Assembly (NCBI GenBank): GCA_041484845.1
Contig: JBGPIK010000040.1
Location: 1-27,373 of the forward strand
Direction of reading: 5' to 3'
Length of the DNA stretch: 27,373 nucleotides
Source of the DNA: JBGPIK01 sp041484845
Lineage (GTDB): Bacteria; Desulfobacterota; Binatia; UBA9968
This document shows, in pieces, positions 7,200-15,314 of this stretch; position 1 is the first letter of the stretch, and every line of letters begins with the position of its first letter. The position numbers were made by a program, and so were the translations under genes. The notes under the pieces were generated by a model. The model made no database searches. It saw nothing but the letters and a program-made list of their open reading frames with translations, and was not told the origin of the DNA.

Positions 7200-8168
7200 T
7201 TACGCGCCCTTACGCGCTTTAAGCTCCTCGATCAGTTGGGGAATGACTTTAAAGAGGTCGCCGACAATTCCGAAATCGGAATATTGAAAGATCGGCGCTT
7301 CCGGATCTTTGTTAATCGAGATGATTACTTTGGAGGTTTTCATTCCCGACAGATGTTGGACCGCGCCCGAAATGCCGCACGCGATGTAGAGATCCGGTTT
7401 GACGGTTTTACCGGTCTGACCGATCTGCATTGCGTAGGGAACCCAGCCCGCATCCACTGCAGCCCGCGTCGCCCCCACGGCGCCCCCAAGCAATTCCGCC
7501 AGGTCTTTCAACAATGAGAATTGTTCTTCGCCCTTGAGTCCGCGGCCACCGGAAACGATCATCTTGGCGCCTTCCAGCTGCGGCCCTTCGCGCTTGACGG
7601 CCACACGGTCTTTTACATGCACCTTTTGCAACGCATCGCCGCTAGCCGCTGCCAGTTCCTCGACGGCCACAGGTTGCTCGTTTGTTTTGGCGTCAAAGGA
7701 TTTGGGCCGGACGAGCAGCAGCTTTGTCCCAGCGTTGAGCAAGGTGGACGTGACTTGATAACTTCCACCGAGCGCGGGAATGGTTGCTTCCACGCTACCG
7801 TCCTTTAATTGGAAATCGCCGACATCCGTAATAGCGCCGCAATCGAGCCGGGCGCTCAGATTCGCTGCCAAGTCGCGTCCCGCATAGCTCGAAGCGAAAA
7901 GCATTACGGCGGGATTATGTTTCTGGATCAACCCCGCTACCGTCTCGGCGGCGGGAAGCGTCAAATAATCCCGGTACACGGCGTCCGCGCAGCGGTAAAT
8001 CTTACTGGCGCCGAATTTAGCGAGAGTCTGCGTCGCGTCTTCGGGCGCCGGCCCAAGTAGCACAGCCTCGGCCTTTCCTACATCCGCTGCCTTAGTTAAC
8101 ATCTCCAACGTGGTGGGAGTAATCTTGTCTTCGATAATTTCCGCGTTAACCCAAATAACGTCTGCCAC
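7200..8168 (-). CDS. etfA: Electron transfer flavoprotein alpha subunit
   Basis: Large ETF subunit, 322 residues, cytoplasmic, binds FAD and passes electrons from acyl-CoA-type dehydrogenases to the quinone pool via ETF:quinone oxidoreductase, or the reverse. The C-terminal FAD domain is textbook: VSGGRGLKGEEQFSLLKDLA, GGAVGATRAAVDAGWVPY, IGQTGKTVKPDLYIACGISG, then INKDPEAPIFQYSDFGIVGD. The start is GTG at 8166-8168, directly after the etfB stop, with AAGGTG inside the etfB end serving as RBS. Adjacent and same strand as etfB, so one transcript. The next upstream genes suggest an oxygenase or dehydrogenase partner, but none is proved. Confidence 0.97.
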   Translation of the reverse strand: MADVIWVNAEIIEDKITPTTLEMLTKAADVGKAEAVLLGPAPEDATQTLAKFGASKIYRCADAVYRDYLTLPAAETVAGLIQKHNPAVMLFASSYAGRDLAANLSARLDCGAITDVGDFQLKDGSVEATIPALGGSYQVTSTLLNAGTKLLLVRPKSFDAKTNEQPVAVEELAAASGDALQKVHVKDRVAVKREGPQLEGAKMIVSGGRGLKGEEQFSLLKDLAELLGGAVGATRAAVDAGWVPYAMQIGQTGKTVKPDLYIACGISGAVQHLSGMKTSKVIISINKDPEAPIFQYSDFGIVGDLFKVIPQLIEELKARKGA

Positions 8169-8948
8169 TTAAATCACCTTGATTTCAGCAAGAAAGTCCG
8201 CGATCTGCTTGCCGCCTTCCCCTTCATCCGTAACGACTTTTCCGGCCTGCCGCTTTGGCGGTCTGCCCACTGTCAAAACTTTTTCTCTCGCCCCTTTCTC
8301 GCCCACTTGATCCTCGCCCAAACCCAAATCCGCCGCCTTATAGACTTTGATCTCCTTTTTCTTAGCAGCCATGATGCCTTTGAGTTGAGGATAGCGGGGC
8401 TCGTTGATACCGCTGCTTACGGCGACTAAGACCGGAAGCGTTGATTCTACGACTTCGTAACCACTCTCGCTTTGCCGATTGATAGTGATCTTATTACCGT
8501 CAACGGCGATTTCCTTGGCAAACGTGAGCGCCGGGATACCGAGCAGTTGCGCTAACTGCCCGTGCACGATTCCAGAATAGCTGTCGCTGCTTTCTGTAGC
8601 GCAAATCACCAAATCGAACGCTTGCTTCTTGATGGCGGCGGCAAGAACTTTCGCCGTACCCAAGGTGTCCGAGCCGGCAACCGCATCGTCCAAGACATGG
8701 ACCGCTGAGGTCACCCCCATCGCCAGAGCGTTGCGAATCCCGATGGTCGCGTCGCTGGTACCCATGGTACATAGCGTAACCGCACCGCCATGCTTTTCGG
8801 TGAGTCGCAATCCTTCTTCTACGGCGCTTGCCGCTGCGGGGTCGAGCTCGTGCGCGACGCCCTTGCGTACCATACGTTTGGTAGACGGATCGATTTCAAT
8901 TGTAACGGAACTGGCGGGAATGACTTTACCGCAGACGACGACGTTCAA
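8169..8948 (-). CDS. etfB: Electron transfer flavoprotein beta subunit
   Basis: Small ETF subunit, 259 residues, forms the AMP-binding half of the EtfAB heterodimer. Family marks include the opening MNVVVCGKVIPAS, the ELDPAAASAVEEGLRL block, the segment DLVICATESSDSYSGIVHGQLAQ (given in parts), and GYEVVESTLPVLVAVSSGINEPRYP followed by the recognition-loop region KGIMAAKKKEI. The only start fitting the family N-terminus is TTG at 8946-8948, preceded by GGGGGAG nine bases upstream; a TTG start is rare and may lower expression relative to etfA. A stem-loop with T-rich tail lies between this gene and the upstream 62-residue gene. Confidence 0.97.
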   Translation of the reverse strand: MNVVVCGKVIPASSVTIEIDPSTKRMVRKGVAHELDPAAASAVEEGLRLTEKHGGAVTLCTMGTSDATIGIRNALAMGVTSAVHVLDDAVAGSDTLGTAKVLAAAIKKQAFDLVICATESSDSYSGIVHGQLAQLLGIPALTFAKEIAVDGNKITINRQSESGYEVVESTLPVLVAVSSGINEPRYPQLKGIMAAKKKEIKVYKAADLGLGEDQVGEKGAREKVLTVGRPPKRQAGKVVTDEGEGGKQIADFLAEIKVI

Positions 8949-8989
8949 TGTTTTCTTCTCCCCCTGATGTGAATAACCGACTGTCCATT

Positions 8990-9025
8990 AACACAACAAA
9001 GGCACCCCAGTTGATGAGGCGCCTT
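8990..9025 (-). terminator. Probable intrinsic terminator or attenuator before etfB
   Basis: On the minus strand AAGGCGCCTC - ATCAACT - GGGGTGCCTT gives a 10-bp stem (two G-U pairs) followed by TGTTGTGTT. It lies after the 62-residue gene and ~40 bases before the etfB start, so it would separate the di-iron gene pair from etfBA or attenuate read-through. Confidence 0.6.
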
Positions 9026-9067
9026 CGAACCGTTTACCGACAGCGGCCGGATGCGACCGGAAGCAGC

Positions 9068-9256
9068 TTAAGAGAGCCACTCCTCCACATTACCTTCGAT
9101 CACCACATCCAAAATTTCTTTACAATCACCAATAGCTTTGTCGACAATTTTTGGATCGTCCTTAATATGGGGGATGGCCGCGGCCACCGCGCGCTGTAGA
9201 CCCATGATCATGTCTTTCAATTGATCGTCAAGAGCTTGAGTATTGGGCGCCTGCAT
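9068..9256 (-). CDS. Conserved-looking 62-residue protein of the di-iron/Etf cluster
   Basis: Acidic, all-helical, soluble 62-residue protein with one cysteine (IGDCKEILD) and no signal or membrane segment. Not recognised. AAGGGGG precedes the ATG, which lies 12 bases after the stop of the PaaA-like gene, so the two are almost surely translated from one mRNA. The size, acidity and position suggest an accessory or assembly partner of the di-iron protein. That is inference only. Confidence 0.7.
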   Translation of the reverse strand: MQAPNTQALDDQLKDMIMGLQRAVAAAIPHIKDDPKIVDKAIGDCKEILDVVIEGNVEEWLS

Positions 9257-9268
9257 CAGCCCCCCTTC

Positions 9269-9991
9269 TTAGGTATAAAGCCGACCTTTATTGGGATCCG
9301 GAATGGTCAATCCCATTTTGGTCATCAGGGCATCGACCTCATCCTTATAGTGTTGCCGGGCCACAGCATTCGGACGCCGTTTCAAGCCCCAATCCATGTA
9401 GCGTTGCGACCGCCGCGAAACCGAATTGCCGAACATATCAAGCCCCTTGACGTACCAGTAATCGACGGATTTTTGGATTCTCTCTTTGGCCGCGCCGCCT
9501 TTCGCCGCGTATTCTGCCGTCTGATGGGTGCCGAAATCGATGTGTCCTTCCTCTTCCCGGAGCATGTCGGGGTCTTCGACGACGCGCGCAAGCGGGAGAT
9601 AAGTGCAGCCAATGAATTCTTCGAGCTGATAGCGGCCGACGCGGTCAATCAAAAACCCGAAGACCGCATAATCTTCCCAAGTATTAATCGTGCCGCGGAA
9701 CGCCTCGACATAACGCTTCTGATTGGGCCAACTGAGAACGTAGGAAACGTCGACACCGATATCGCCGGCCAGACGCGCCATCTTTCGGAAATGATCCATT
9801 TCCTCGGCAGCCGTGCGCGCCACGATGAGCTGATCTAATTTGGTGGGTGCAGACGGCAAAATGTTTTTTACATACAAGTTCGGGCCGCCAATCTCGCAAT
9901 CCGCTTGAATCGCGAGCACGCGTTTCAACAAATCCTGGTATTCCGGATCCTGTTTTTCAAAATCTTTTACATCAACTTTGTCAGTAAACAT
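9269..9991 (-). CDS. PaaA-like (phenylacetic acid catabolic family) di-iron protein
   Basis: Ferritin-like protein of 240 residues related to PaaA/BoxB-type ring epoxidase subunits. Four carboxylate/histidine helices are visible: ADCEIGGPNLYV, AAEEMDHFRKM (ExxH), a YQLEEFIG helix, and REEEGHIDFGTHQ (second ExxH). This arrangement should hold a di-iron centre. It is shorter than PaaA (~310 residues), and no PaaB/C/D/E or reductase gene is near. I start at the ATG at 9989-9991 because AGGAGGG sits seven bases before it; an in-frame ATG at 10010-10012 lacks an RBS. It heads a minus-strand cluster with the 62-residue gene and etfBA. The substrate is unknown; an Etf-coupled redox role is an inference. 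Confidence 0.85.
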   Translation of the reverse strand: MFTDKVDVKDFEKQDPEYQDLLKRVLAIQADCEIGGPNLYVKNILPSAPTKLDQLIVARTAAEEMDHFRKMARLAGDIGVDVSYVLSWPNQKRYVEAFRGTINTWEDYAVFGFLIDRVGRYQLEEFIGCTYLPLARVVEDPDMLREEEGHIDFGTHQTAEYAAKGGAAKERIQKSVDYWYVKGLDMFGNSVSRRSQRYMDWGLKRRPNAVARQHYKDEVDALMTKMGLTIPDPNKGRLYT

Positions 9992-10161
9992 TAATGGCCC
10001 TCCTCTCGACATGCTTTGGAGTCACCACACCCAAAAATGCTTAACAAAACAGGCCCGATAAATCAACCGCGCATTTCATCGCGAAGTCGTAGCGGTTTCA
10101 AAGCCGCCCTTTACAACGGGGCCAATTGTGCCGCAGCCGTGTAACCCATTGAGTCTAGATG

Positions 10162-10190
10162 TTTACTCGCCCTCCCGTTTAAACTAAACT
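10162..10190 (+). promoter_or_regulatory. Sigma70-like promoter of the pncB-type gene
   Basis: TTTACT (10162-10167), a 17-base spacer, and TAAACT (10185-10190). The predicted transcript starts ~18 bases before the GTG start and includes its AGGAGG. The same -10 hexamer is used by the minus-strand mini-unit at 21.5 kb. Confidence 0.5.
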
Positions 10191-10214
10191 CGCGCTTATC
10201 AAGAAGGAGGGTTC

Positions 10215-11573
10215 GTGAGCAACGGCAGAAACTTGGCGCTTCTAACCGACCTTTACCAGCTCACCATGGCGCAAAGTTACCTTCAGAACCGAAAAACCGA
10301 GCACGCGACATTTAGCCTTTTTATCCGCGCTTATCCCCGCAACCGCGGTTATTTCGTTGCCGCGGGGTTGCGCGATGTCCTAGATTTTCTCGAAAACCTT
10401 TCGTTCGATGCGGCGGCCATTGACTACCTGAAATCGAAACGTTTGTTTACCGACGAATTCTTGGACTTTCTTAAAGGGCTCAGGTTTAACGGCGACGTTT
10501 GGGCGATACCGGAAGGGCGCTTATTTTTTAAGGACGAACCAATCTTGGAAGTTACCGCGCCGATTATCGAGGCGCAGCTCGTCGAAACCTTCATCATCAA
10601 TCAAATCAATCTCCAGTCCCTAATCGCCACCAAGGCGGCGCGTTGCGTGTATGCAGCGCGCGGCCGCGTGGTGGTCGATTTTTCGCTGCGGCGAACGCAA
10701 GGCATCGATGCCGGGATGAAAGTGGCGCGCTCAAGCTATCTCGCCGGCTTTGCCGGAACGAGCAACGTGCGCGCGGGCCAGCGCTATGGCATGCCTATCG
10801 TCGGCACCATGGCCCACTCTTTTGTCTCCAGTTTTACGCGGGAGATCGATGCCTTTCGCGCCTTTGTTGCGAGCTTTCCTGATAACTCAATTTTGCTCAT
10901 CGACACCTACGACACGATTGCGGCAGCGCATAAGGCCGTTTCTGTCGCCACAGAGATGGCCGCTCGCGGCCAACGTCTCCAGGGCGTGCGCATCGACAGC
11001 GGTGACCTGGTCCAACTGGCCAAAGAGGTTCGGAATATTTTTGACGCGGCGGGCATGAAAGACGTTAAAATTATCGGCAGCGGCGGTTTGGATGAATACG
11101 ATCTAACGGATTTCTCCAATGCCGACGCTCCATACGACAGTTACGGCGTCGGAACCAAAATGGGCGTGTCGGGAGACGCGCCCTGGTTGGATATCGCCTA
11201 CAAGCTCGTCGAATACGCGGGCCACCCGGTTCTGAAACTCAGCCCAGGGAAAATCTCTTGGCCGGGGACGAAACAGGTTTTTCGTCAGCGCGACAGCCAA
11301 GGCCAATTGCAGCGGGACATCATCGGCCTGAGGGACGAAAATATCCCGGGGATGGAGCCTGTGCTGCACAAGGTGATGGACCGCGGCAAAATGGTCCCGC
11401 CGCAGCCAACGCTTGAAGATTCTCGGAAAACATTACGGCAGGAGTTCGCTTCCCTACCCGAATCTGCCAAAGCGATTCGCAATCCATCTTCCTACCCGGT
11501 GGAATTTACGCCGAAGCTATCGACCTTGCTCGAGCAAATCGAACAAGAAATCACCCACTCAAATAACGATTGA
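10215..11573 (+). CDS. pncB: Nicotinate phosphoribosyltransferase
   Basis: Cytoplasmic NAD-salvage enzyme of 452 residues that joins nicotinate and PRPP to nicotinate mononucleotide, using ATP. The start is GTG at 10215 with AGGAGG (10205-10210) upstream. Landmarks are LLTDLYQLTMAQSY (9-22), the active-site loop VDFSLRRTQG (154-163), GTSNVRAGQRYGMPIVGTMAHSF (quoted in part; His201 is the residue phosphorylated in the family), GVRIDSGDL, and KIIGSGGLDE. The pattern fits the longer bacterial PncB2-like branch. It is a single gene, convergent with fabH, with only ~50 bases between the two stops. Confidence 0.95.
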   Translation: MSNGRNLALLTDLYQLTMAQSYLQNRKTEHATFSLFIRAYPRNRGYFVAAGLRDVLDFLENLSFDAAAIDYLKSKRLFTDEFLDFLKGLRFNGDVWAIPEGRLFFKDEPILEVTAPIIEAQLVETFIINQINLQSLIATKAARCVYAARGRVVVDFSLRRTQGIDAGMKVARSSYLAGFAGTSNVRAGQRYGMPIVGTMAHSFVSSFTREIDAFRAFVASFPDNSILLIDTYDTIAAAHKAVSVATEMAARGQRLQGVRIDSGDLVQLAKEVRNIFDAAGMKDVKIIGSGGLDEYDLTDFSNADAPYDSYGVGTKMGVSGDAPWLDIAYKLVEYAGHPVLKLSPGKISWPGTKQVFRQRDSQGQLQRDIIGLRDENIPGMEPVLHKVMDRGKMVPPQPTLEDSRKTLRQEFASLPESAKAIRNPSSYPVEFTPKLSTLLEQIEQEITHSNND

Positions 11574-11622
11574 ACCTTTGAACTTTGAACAGCAAGCGCG
11601 AAGGGCAAGCATGCGGCAGCGT

Positions 11623-12618
11623 CTAAAATCTTACCACGGCCGCGCCCCACGCAAATCCAGCGCCGAAGGCATTGAGCAGCACAATATCTCCCGACTTGAT
11701 TCTTCCCGTCCGGCGGGCTTCGTCCAATGCAACCGGCACGGAAGCGGCGGAAGTATTGCCGTACTTGTCGAGATTGATCATGACTTTCTCTATAGGGATG
11801 CCGAGTCGAGCAGCTAAAGCTTCGATAATCCTGCGATTGGCCTGATGCGGAATCACCAATGAAACCTGACCTATACTGATTCCTGCCTCTTTTAGTGCCT
11901 GCCGGCTTATTTCCTCCATGGATCGAACGGCGATTTTAAAGACTTCTTTGCCGTTCATCATGATGGTGTGCTCGTTGTTCTGAACCGTTTCCGGGTTGGT
12001 GGGATTGCGCGAGCCACCCGCTGGCACATAGAGCGTTTTGACGTGAGAACCGTCGGTGCGCAGTCGCGTGCTCAGAATTCCCTTGTCGCCGTTCTCCGAT
12101 GCTCCCAAAATAACGGCTCCGGCCGCGTCGCCAAACAAGATGCACGTCGTCCGGTCTTCCCAATTAAGCAAACGGCTGAGGGCATCCGACCCGACAACCA
12201 GAGCATTGTTTATCAAGCCGGTGCGGATAAAAGAATCGGACACCGCCAGGGCGTTGAGAAAGCCCGAGCAGGCGGCATTCACGTCGAAAGAAAACGCCTT
12301 GCGTGCGCCGAGCATGTCTTCAAGAACGCAGGCGGAGCTCGGGAAGAGATAGTCCGCCGTAACCGTCCCCATGACGATGGCATCCAGGTCCTTCGCCTCC
12401 ATGTCGGCATCTTCCAAAGCGCGCAGCGCCGCATGATACGCCATATCGGCATTGCCCTTACCCTCCTCCAATACCCTTCGTTGTTTGATTCCCGTGCGCA
12501 CCGTGATCCACTCATCGCTGGTTTCCACCAGTCTTTCCAAGTCTTCGTTGGTGATGATCTTGCTCGGCAGTTCAGAGCCGGTGCCAAGGATCACGCTTCG
12601 CCGCTGCGCTGCGCTCAT
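11623..12618 (-). CDS. fabH: 3-oxoacyl-ACP synthase III
   Basis: Initiating condensing enzyme of type II fatty-acid synthesis, 331 residues: joins acyl-CoA (usually acetyl-CoA) with malonyl-ACP. The catalytic triad is complete: Cys117 in VNAACSGF, His258 in VIPHQANRRI and Asn288 in KYGNTSAAS. The family start SVILGTGSELPSKIITNED is intact. The ATG at 12616-12618 overlaps the fabF stop (ATGA), and its AGGAGG is inside the fabF 3' end, so translation is coupled. Order deacetylase-fabF-fabH on one strand. With no fabD, fabG or acpP nearby this is a partial fab locus; a dedicated acyl-chain role is possible. Confidence 0.96.
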   Translation of the reverse strand: MSAAQRRSVILGTGSELPSKIITNEDLERLVETSDEWITVRTGIKQRRVLEEGKGNADMAYHAALRALEDADMEAKDLDAIVMGTVTADYLFPSSACVLEDMLGARKAFSFDVNAACSGFLNALAVSDSFIRTGLINNALVVGSDALSRLLNWEDRTTCILFGDAAGAVILGASENGDKGILSTRLRTDGSHVKTLYVPAGGSRNPTNPETVQNNEHTIMMNGKEVFKIAVRSMEEISRQALKEAGISIGQVSLVIPHQANRRIIEALAARLGIPIEKVMINLDKYGNTSAASVPVALDEARRTGRIKSGDIVLLNAFGAGFAWGAAVVRF

Positions 12619-13868
12619 TCAGCCCTCCTGAAAACTACGCATGCATTGGTTCCGCCGAAGCCGAAGGAATTGGAAAGCACCACCCGCACATCGGCTTTGC
12701 GCGCCTGGTTCGGCACGTAGTCCAGATCGCACCCCGGATCAGGGTGTTCGTAATTGATGGTTGGCGGAATCGTTCCGTGATGTAACGTCAAAACCGAGTA
12801 GACACCCTCGACCGCTCCCGCAGCACCAAGCAGATGTCCGGTCATCGATTTGGTGGAACTCACCGCCAGTTTGCGCGCGTGCTCACCAAAAACTCTTTTG
12901 ATCGCCAGTGTCTCATTGACATCGTTATACTCCGTCGAGGTGCCGTGGGCGTTAATGTAATCCACCTCAGTTGGCGCAACGCCGGCGTCTTTTAAAGCCA
13001 AGTTCATGCAGCGGCCGGCGCCCTCTCCTTCCGGGGCCGGCGCCGTCATGTGATAGGCATCGCCGTTAGCTCCGTAACCGATAATTTCAGCGTAAATCTT
13101 CGCGCCGCGTTTGAGGGCTCTTTCTCGCTCCTCAAGGATAAGCACACCGGAGCCCTCCGCGATGACAAAGCCATCGCGCTCTTTGTCGAATGGACGGCTG
13201 GCGCGCTCGGGCTCGTCGTTGCGCGTGGATAGCGCCTTCATCGCGCTGAACCCGCCGACCCCGAGCGGCGTAATCGCCGCTTCGGCGCCGCCGGCAATCA
13301 CCGCATCCTGCAGCCCGCGGCGAATCAGATGAAAGGCCTCGCCGATGGCGTGGGTGCCGGATGCGCAAGCCGACGTCGGCGTCCAGTTGACCCCTTTGGC
13401 GCCGTGGCGAATCGCGATATGCCCGGCCGCGAGGTTGGAAATAACTTTGGGAATGAAGAACGGTGAAATCTTGCGCGGGCCGCCATCGAGCAGCGCTTGT
13501 TTGGTGGTTTCAATCGTATCAATACCGCACAGGCCGACGCCGATGATAACCCCGACTTGCGGCGCGGACTCAGGATCGATTTTGAAATTGCTGTGCTCCA
13601 TCGCCATGGCCGCGGCCGCGACCGCGTATTGAATAAAGAGATCCATTTTTTTGATCTCTTTCGGCTCGATGAAATCTTCCGCGTGAAAATCCGGGACCTC
13701 TCCTGCGATCCGCGAGCCATAGGCTTCGATGTTCGGAAAGCGGGTAATTTTTCTGATACCCGATCGGCCCGCAACCACCGCCTCCCAGTTTCTCTCCAGC
13801 CCCGTCCCTAAAGGCGAGACGATTCCGAGTCCCGTTACCACTACTCTGCGTTCTTCTCTTATTGCCAC
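12615..13868 (-). CDS. fabF: 3-oxoacyl-ACP synthase II
   Basis: Elongating beta-ketoacyl-ACP synthase, 417 residues, cytoplasmic thiolase fold. Catalytic residues are present: Cys168 in PTSACASGTHA, His308 in NAHGTSTEYND and His345 in KSMTGHLLGAAGA, plus the C-terminal NSFGFGGTNA loop. The start is GTG (13866-13868) with GGAGA six bases before, giving MAIREERRVVVTGLGIVSPLG (first residues), the normal FabF opening. It overlaps fabH by four bases and lies 63 bases after the histone-deacetylase-like gene. Length and motifs are ordinary, so a primary-metabolism enzyme is the simplest reading. Confidence 0.96.
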   Translation of the reverse strand: MAIREERRVVVTGLGIVSPLGTGLERNWEAVVAGRSGIRKITRFPNIEAYGSRIAGEVPDFHAEDFIEPKEIKKMDLFIQYAVAAAAMAMEHSNFKIDPESAPQVGVIIGVGLCGIDTIETTKQALLDGGPRKISPFFIPKVISNLAAGHIAIRHGAKGVNWTPTSACASGTHAIGEAFHLIRRGLQDAVIAGGAEAAITPLGVGGFSAMKALSTRNDEPERASRPFDKERDGFVIAEGSGVLILEERERALKRGAKIYAEIIGYGANGDAYHMTAPAPEGEGAGRCMNLALKDAGVAPTEVDYINAHGTSTEYNDVNETLAIKRVFGEHARKLAVSSTKSMTGHLLGAAGAVEGVYSVLTLHHGTIPPTINYEHPDPGCDLDYVPNQARKADVRVVLSNSFGFGGTNACVVFRRAE

Positions 13869-13931
13869 AGTTCTCTCCGCTTAACCCTAATAGATAAAAC
13901 AGCCGACGCCAAGGGTCAATAGTTTTTGAGG

Positions 13932-14951
13932 TTAATAGTTTTCGTGATATTGGCGAATTCTGCGAATCAACGGTTGAATTTTTTCGCTTTTCGCCGCTGG
14001 AGGATCTTTGTATGTTTTTTCTTGCATGGCGTTCAGCACCGCCGCGACTGAGTTGCGAAGACCGGCAAGGTCGTAGCCGCCCTCGAGTAAAAAGGCGATC
14101 TTTCCATTCGCATGGCGCTCCGCCAATCGCAGTAAAATTTGCGCCATCGCGCCAAAGCCCGCGTCCGTCACGTTCATTCCGCCGAGCGGATCACGCCGAT
14201 GCGGATCAAAACCGGCTGAAACCAAAATCCACTCCGGCTCGAACTTGTGGGCCGCCGGAACGACGATCTCTTCAAAGACACGCAGGTACTCGGCATCGCC
14301 GCAACCGGCGGGGAGCGGCACGTTAATCGTGTAACCTTCGCCGCCGTTCACGCCGATCTCGTCCATTGCGCCGGTCCCAGGGTAGAAGGGAAACTGATGC
14401 GTCGAGATGAACAGCACCGACGCATCGTCATAAAATGCCTCCTGAGTTCCGTTGCCATGATGAACGTCCCAGTCCACGATGAGAATGCGCTTCGCGCCGT
14501 GAACGCGTTTGAGATGGCGCGCGCCAATAGCGATCGTGTTGAATAGACAAAAGCCCATGGCGCGGTTTTTTAACGCGTGGTGTCCGGGGGGGCGCACCAG
14601 CGCGAAACCATTCGCAGTTTCCGCTGCGGCAATAGCATCGAGTAACCGCAAAAGCCCGCCAACAGCGAGTAAACCAACGCCGAAAGAGTCGCGGCAGGTG
14701 ATCGTGTCGCCGTCGAGCGCGTATTGGTTAGTCTTTGACGTAGCCTCAACAAGCGCCACGTAGTCTGAGCTATGGCACGACTCGATCTCAAAGCGATCCG
14801 CCGCCGCCGGCGCTAACAACTGAAATCTTTGATCGTCGAGTTGCTCCGCCAGATTGAGGAGGACACCGATGCGCTCCGGTCGTTCAGGATGAAACTCGCC
14901 CGGCTCATGTTTCAAGTACGCGCGATCGACGACCACGCCGGTTCTTATCAT
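13932..14951 (-). CDS. Histone-deacetylase / acetoin-utilisation (AcuC) family hydrolase
   Basis: Zinc amidohydrolase of 339 residues. Motifs are HPERPERI (21-28), RPPGHHA with His124-His125, the zinc ligands Asp162 and His164 in DWDVHHGNGT and Asp249 in SAGFDPHRRDPLGG, and EGGYDL near the end, so it should be active. Bacterial members remove acetyl groups from protein lysines or polyamines. Its place just before fabF-fabH is interesting, as is the arginine decarboxylase gene nearby, but neither proves the substrate. The ATG at 14949-14951 has only a distant GGTAGG as RBS. Divergent from the tat genes, 87 bases apart. Confidence 0.93.
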   Translation of the reverse strand: MIRTGVVVDRAYLKHEPGEFHPERPERIGVLLNLAEQLDDQRFQLLAPAAADRFEIESCHSSDYVALVEATSKTNQYALDGDTITCRDSFGVGLLAVGGLLRLLDAIAAAETANGFALVRPPGHHALKNRAMGFCLFNTIAIGARHLKRVHGAKRILIVDWDVHHGNGTQEAFYDDASVLFISTHQFPFYPGTGAMDEIGVNGGEGYTINVPLPAGCGDAEYLRVFEEIVVPAAHKFEPEWILVSAGFDPHRRDPLGGMNVTDAGFGAMAQILLRLAERHANGKIAFLLEGGYDLAGLRNSVAAVLNAMQEKTYKDPPAAKSEKIQPLIRRIRQYHENY

Positions 14952-15038
14952 AAACAGAACCTACCACCTAAGCCAAGGCGCTGCAAAAGCCATGTCAGTC
15001 AACTTGCCAAGCTCCAAAAAATCGCATAGCCTAGCTTT

Positions 15039-15314
15039 ATGTTTGGCATCGGAATGCCGGAGCTGCTTCTTATTCTGGCTATTGCGCTAATCGTTCTCGG
15101 CCCGAAAAAGCTTCCCGAACTCGCGCGAGCGCTAGGGAAAGGACTGGCGGAGTTTCGTCGCGCGACGGATGAGCTCAAAGACGAATTCCGCCAAATGGAG
15201 CACCAGGTCGAAGACTCATCGCCGGCAGCACCCGCTAAGGACGAATCCGTCGTGGAAACATCGTCTGAGCCAGCTCCCACCCCCATTCCAGCTGCCTCCG
15301 TAGACAAAAAGTGA
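15039..15314 (+). CDS. tatB: Twin-arginine translocase TatA/TatB-family subunit
   Basis: 91-residue Tat component. One N-terminal transmembrane helix (about 5-20, MPELLLILAIALIVL) with Glu8, the hinge GP at 21-22, an amphipathic helix (KKLPELARALGKGLAEFRRA) and an acidic, proline-rich tail. The FRRATDELKDEF segment is more like TatB than TatA, but short environmental homologues are hard to split. tatC follows with a four-base GTGA overlap, so the pair is one operon. No separate tatA/tatB is visible, so the protein may do both jobs or a second copy lies elsewhere. The ATG has no clear RBS; TTGCCA-N17-TAGCCT ends six bases upstream, so a leaderless start is possible. Confidence 0.9.
   Translation: MFGIGMPELLLILAIALIVLGPKKLPELARALGKGLAEFRRATDELKDEFRQMEHQVEDSSPAAPAKDESVVETSSEPAPTPIPAASVDKK

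Noticed and set aside
11968..12720. Plus-strand open frame of 250 codons
   Set aside because: Antisense shadow of fabH, rich in His/Arg/Gln as expected for the reverse of GC-rich coding DNA.
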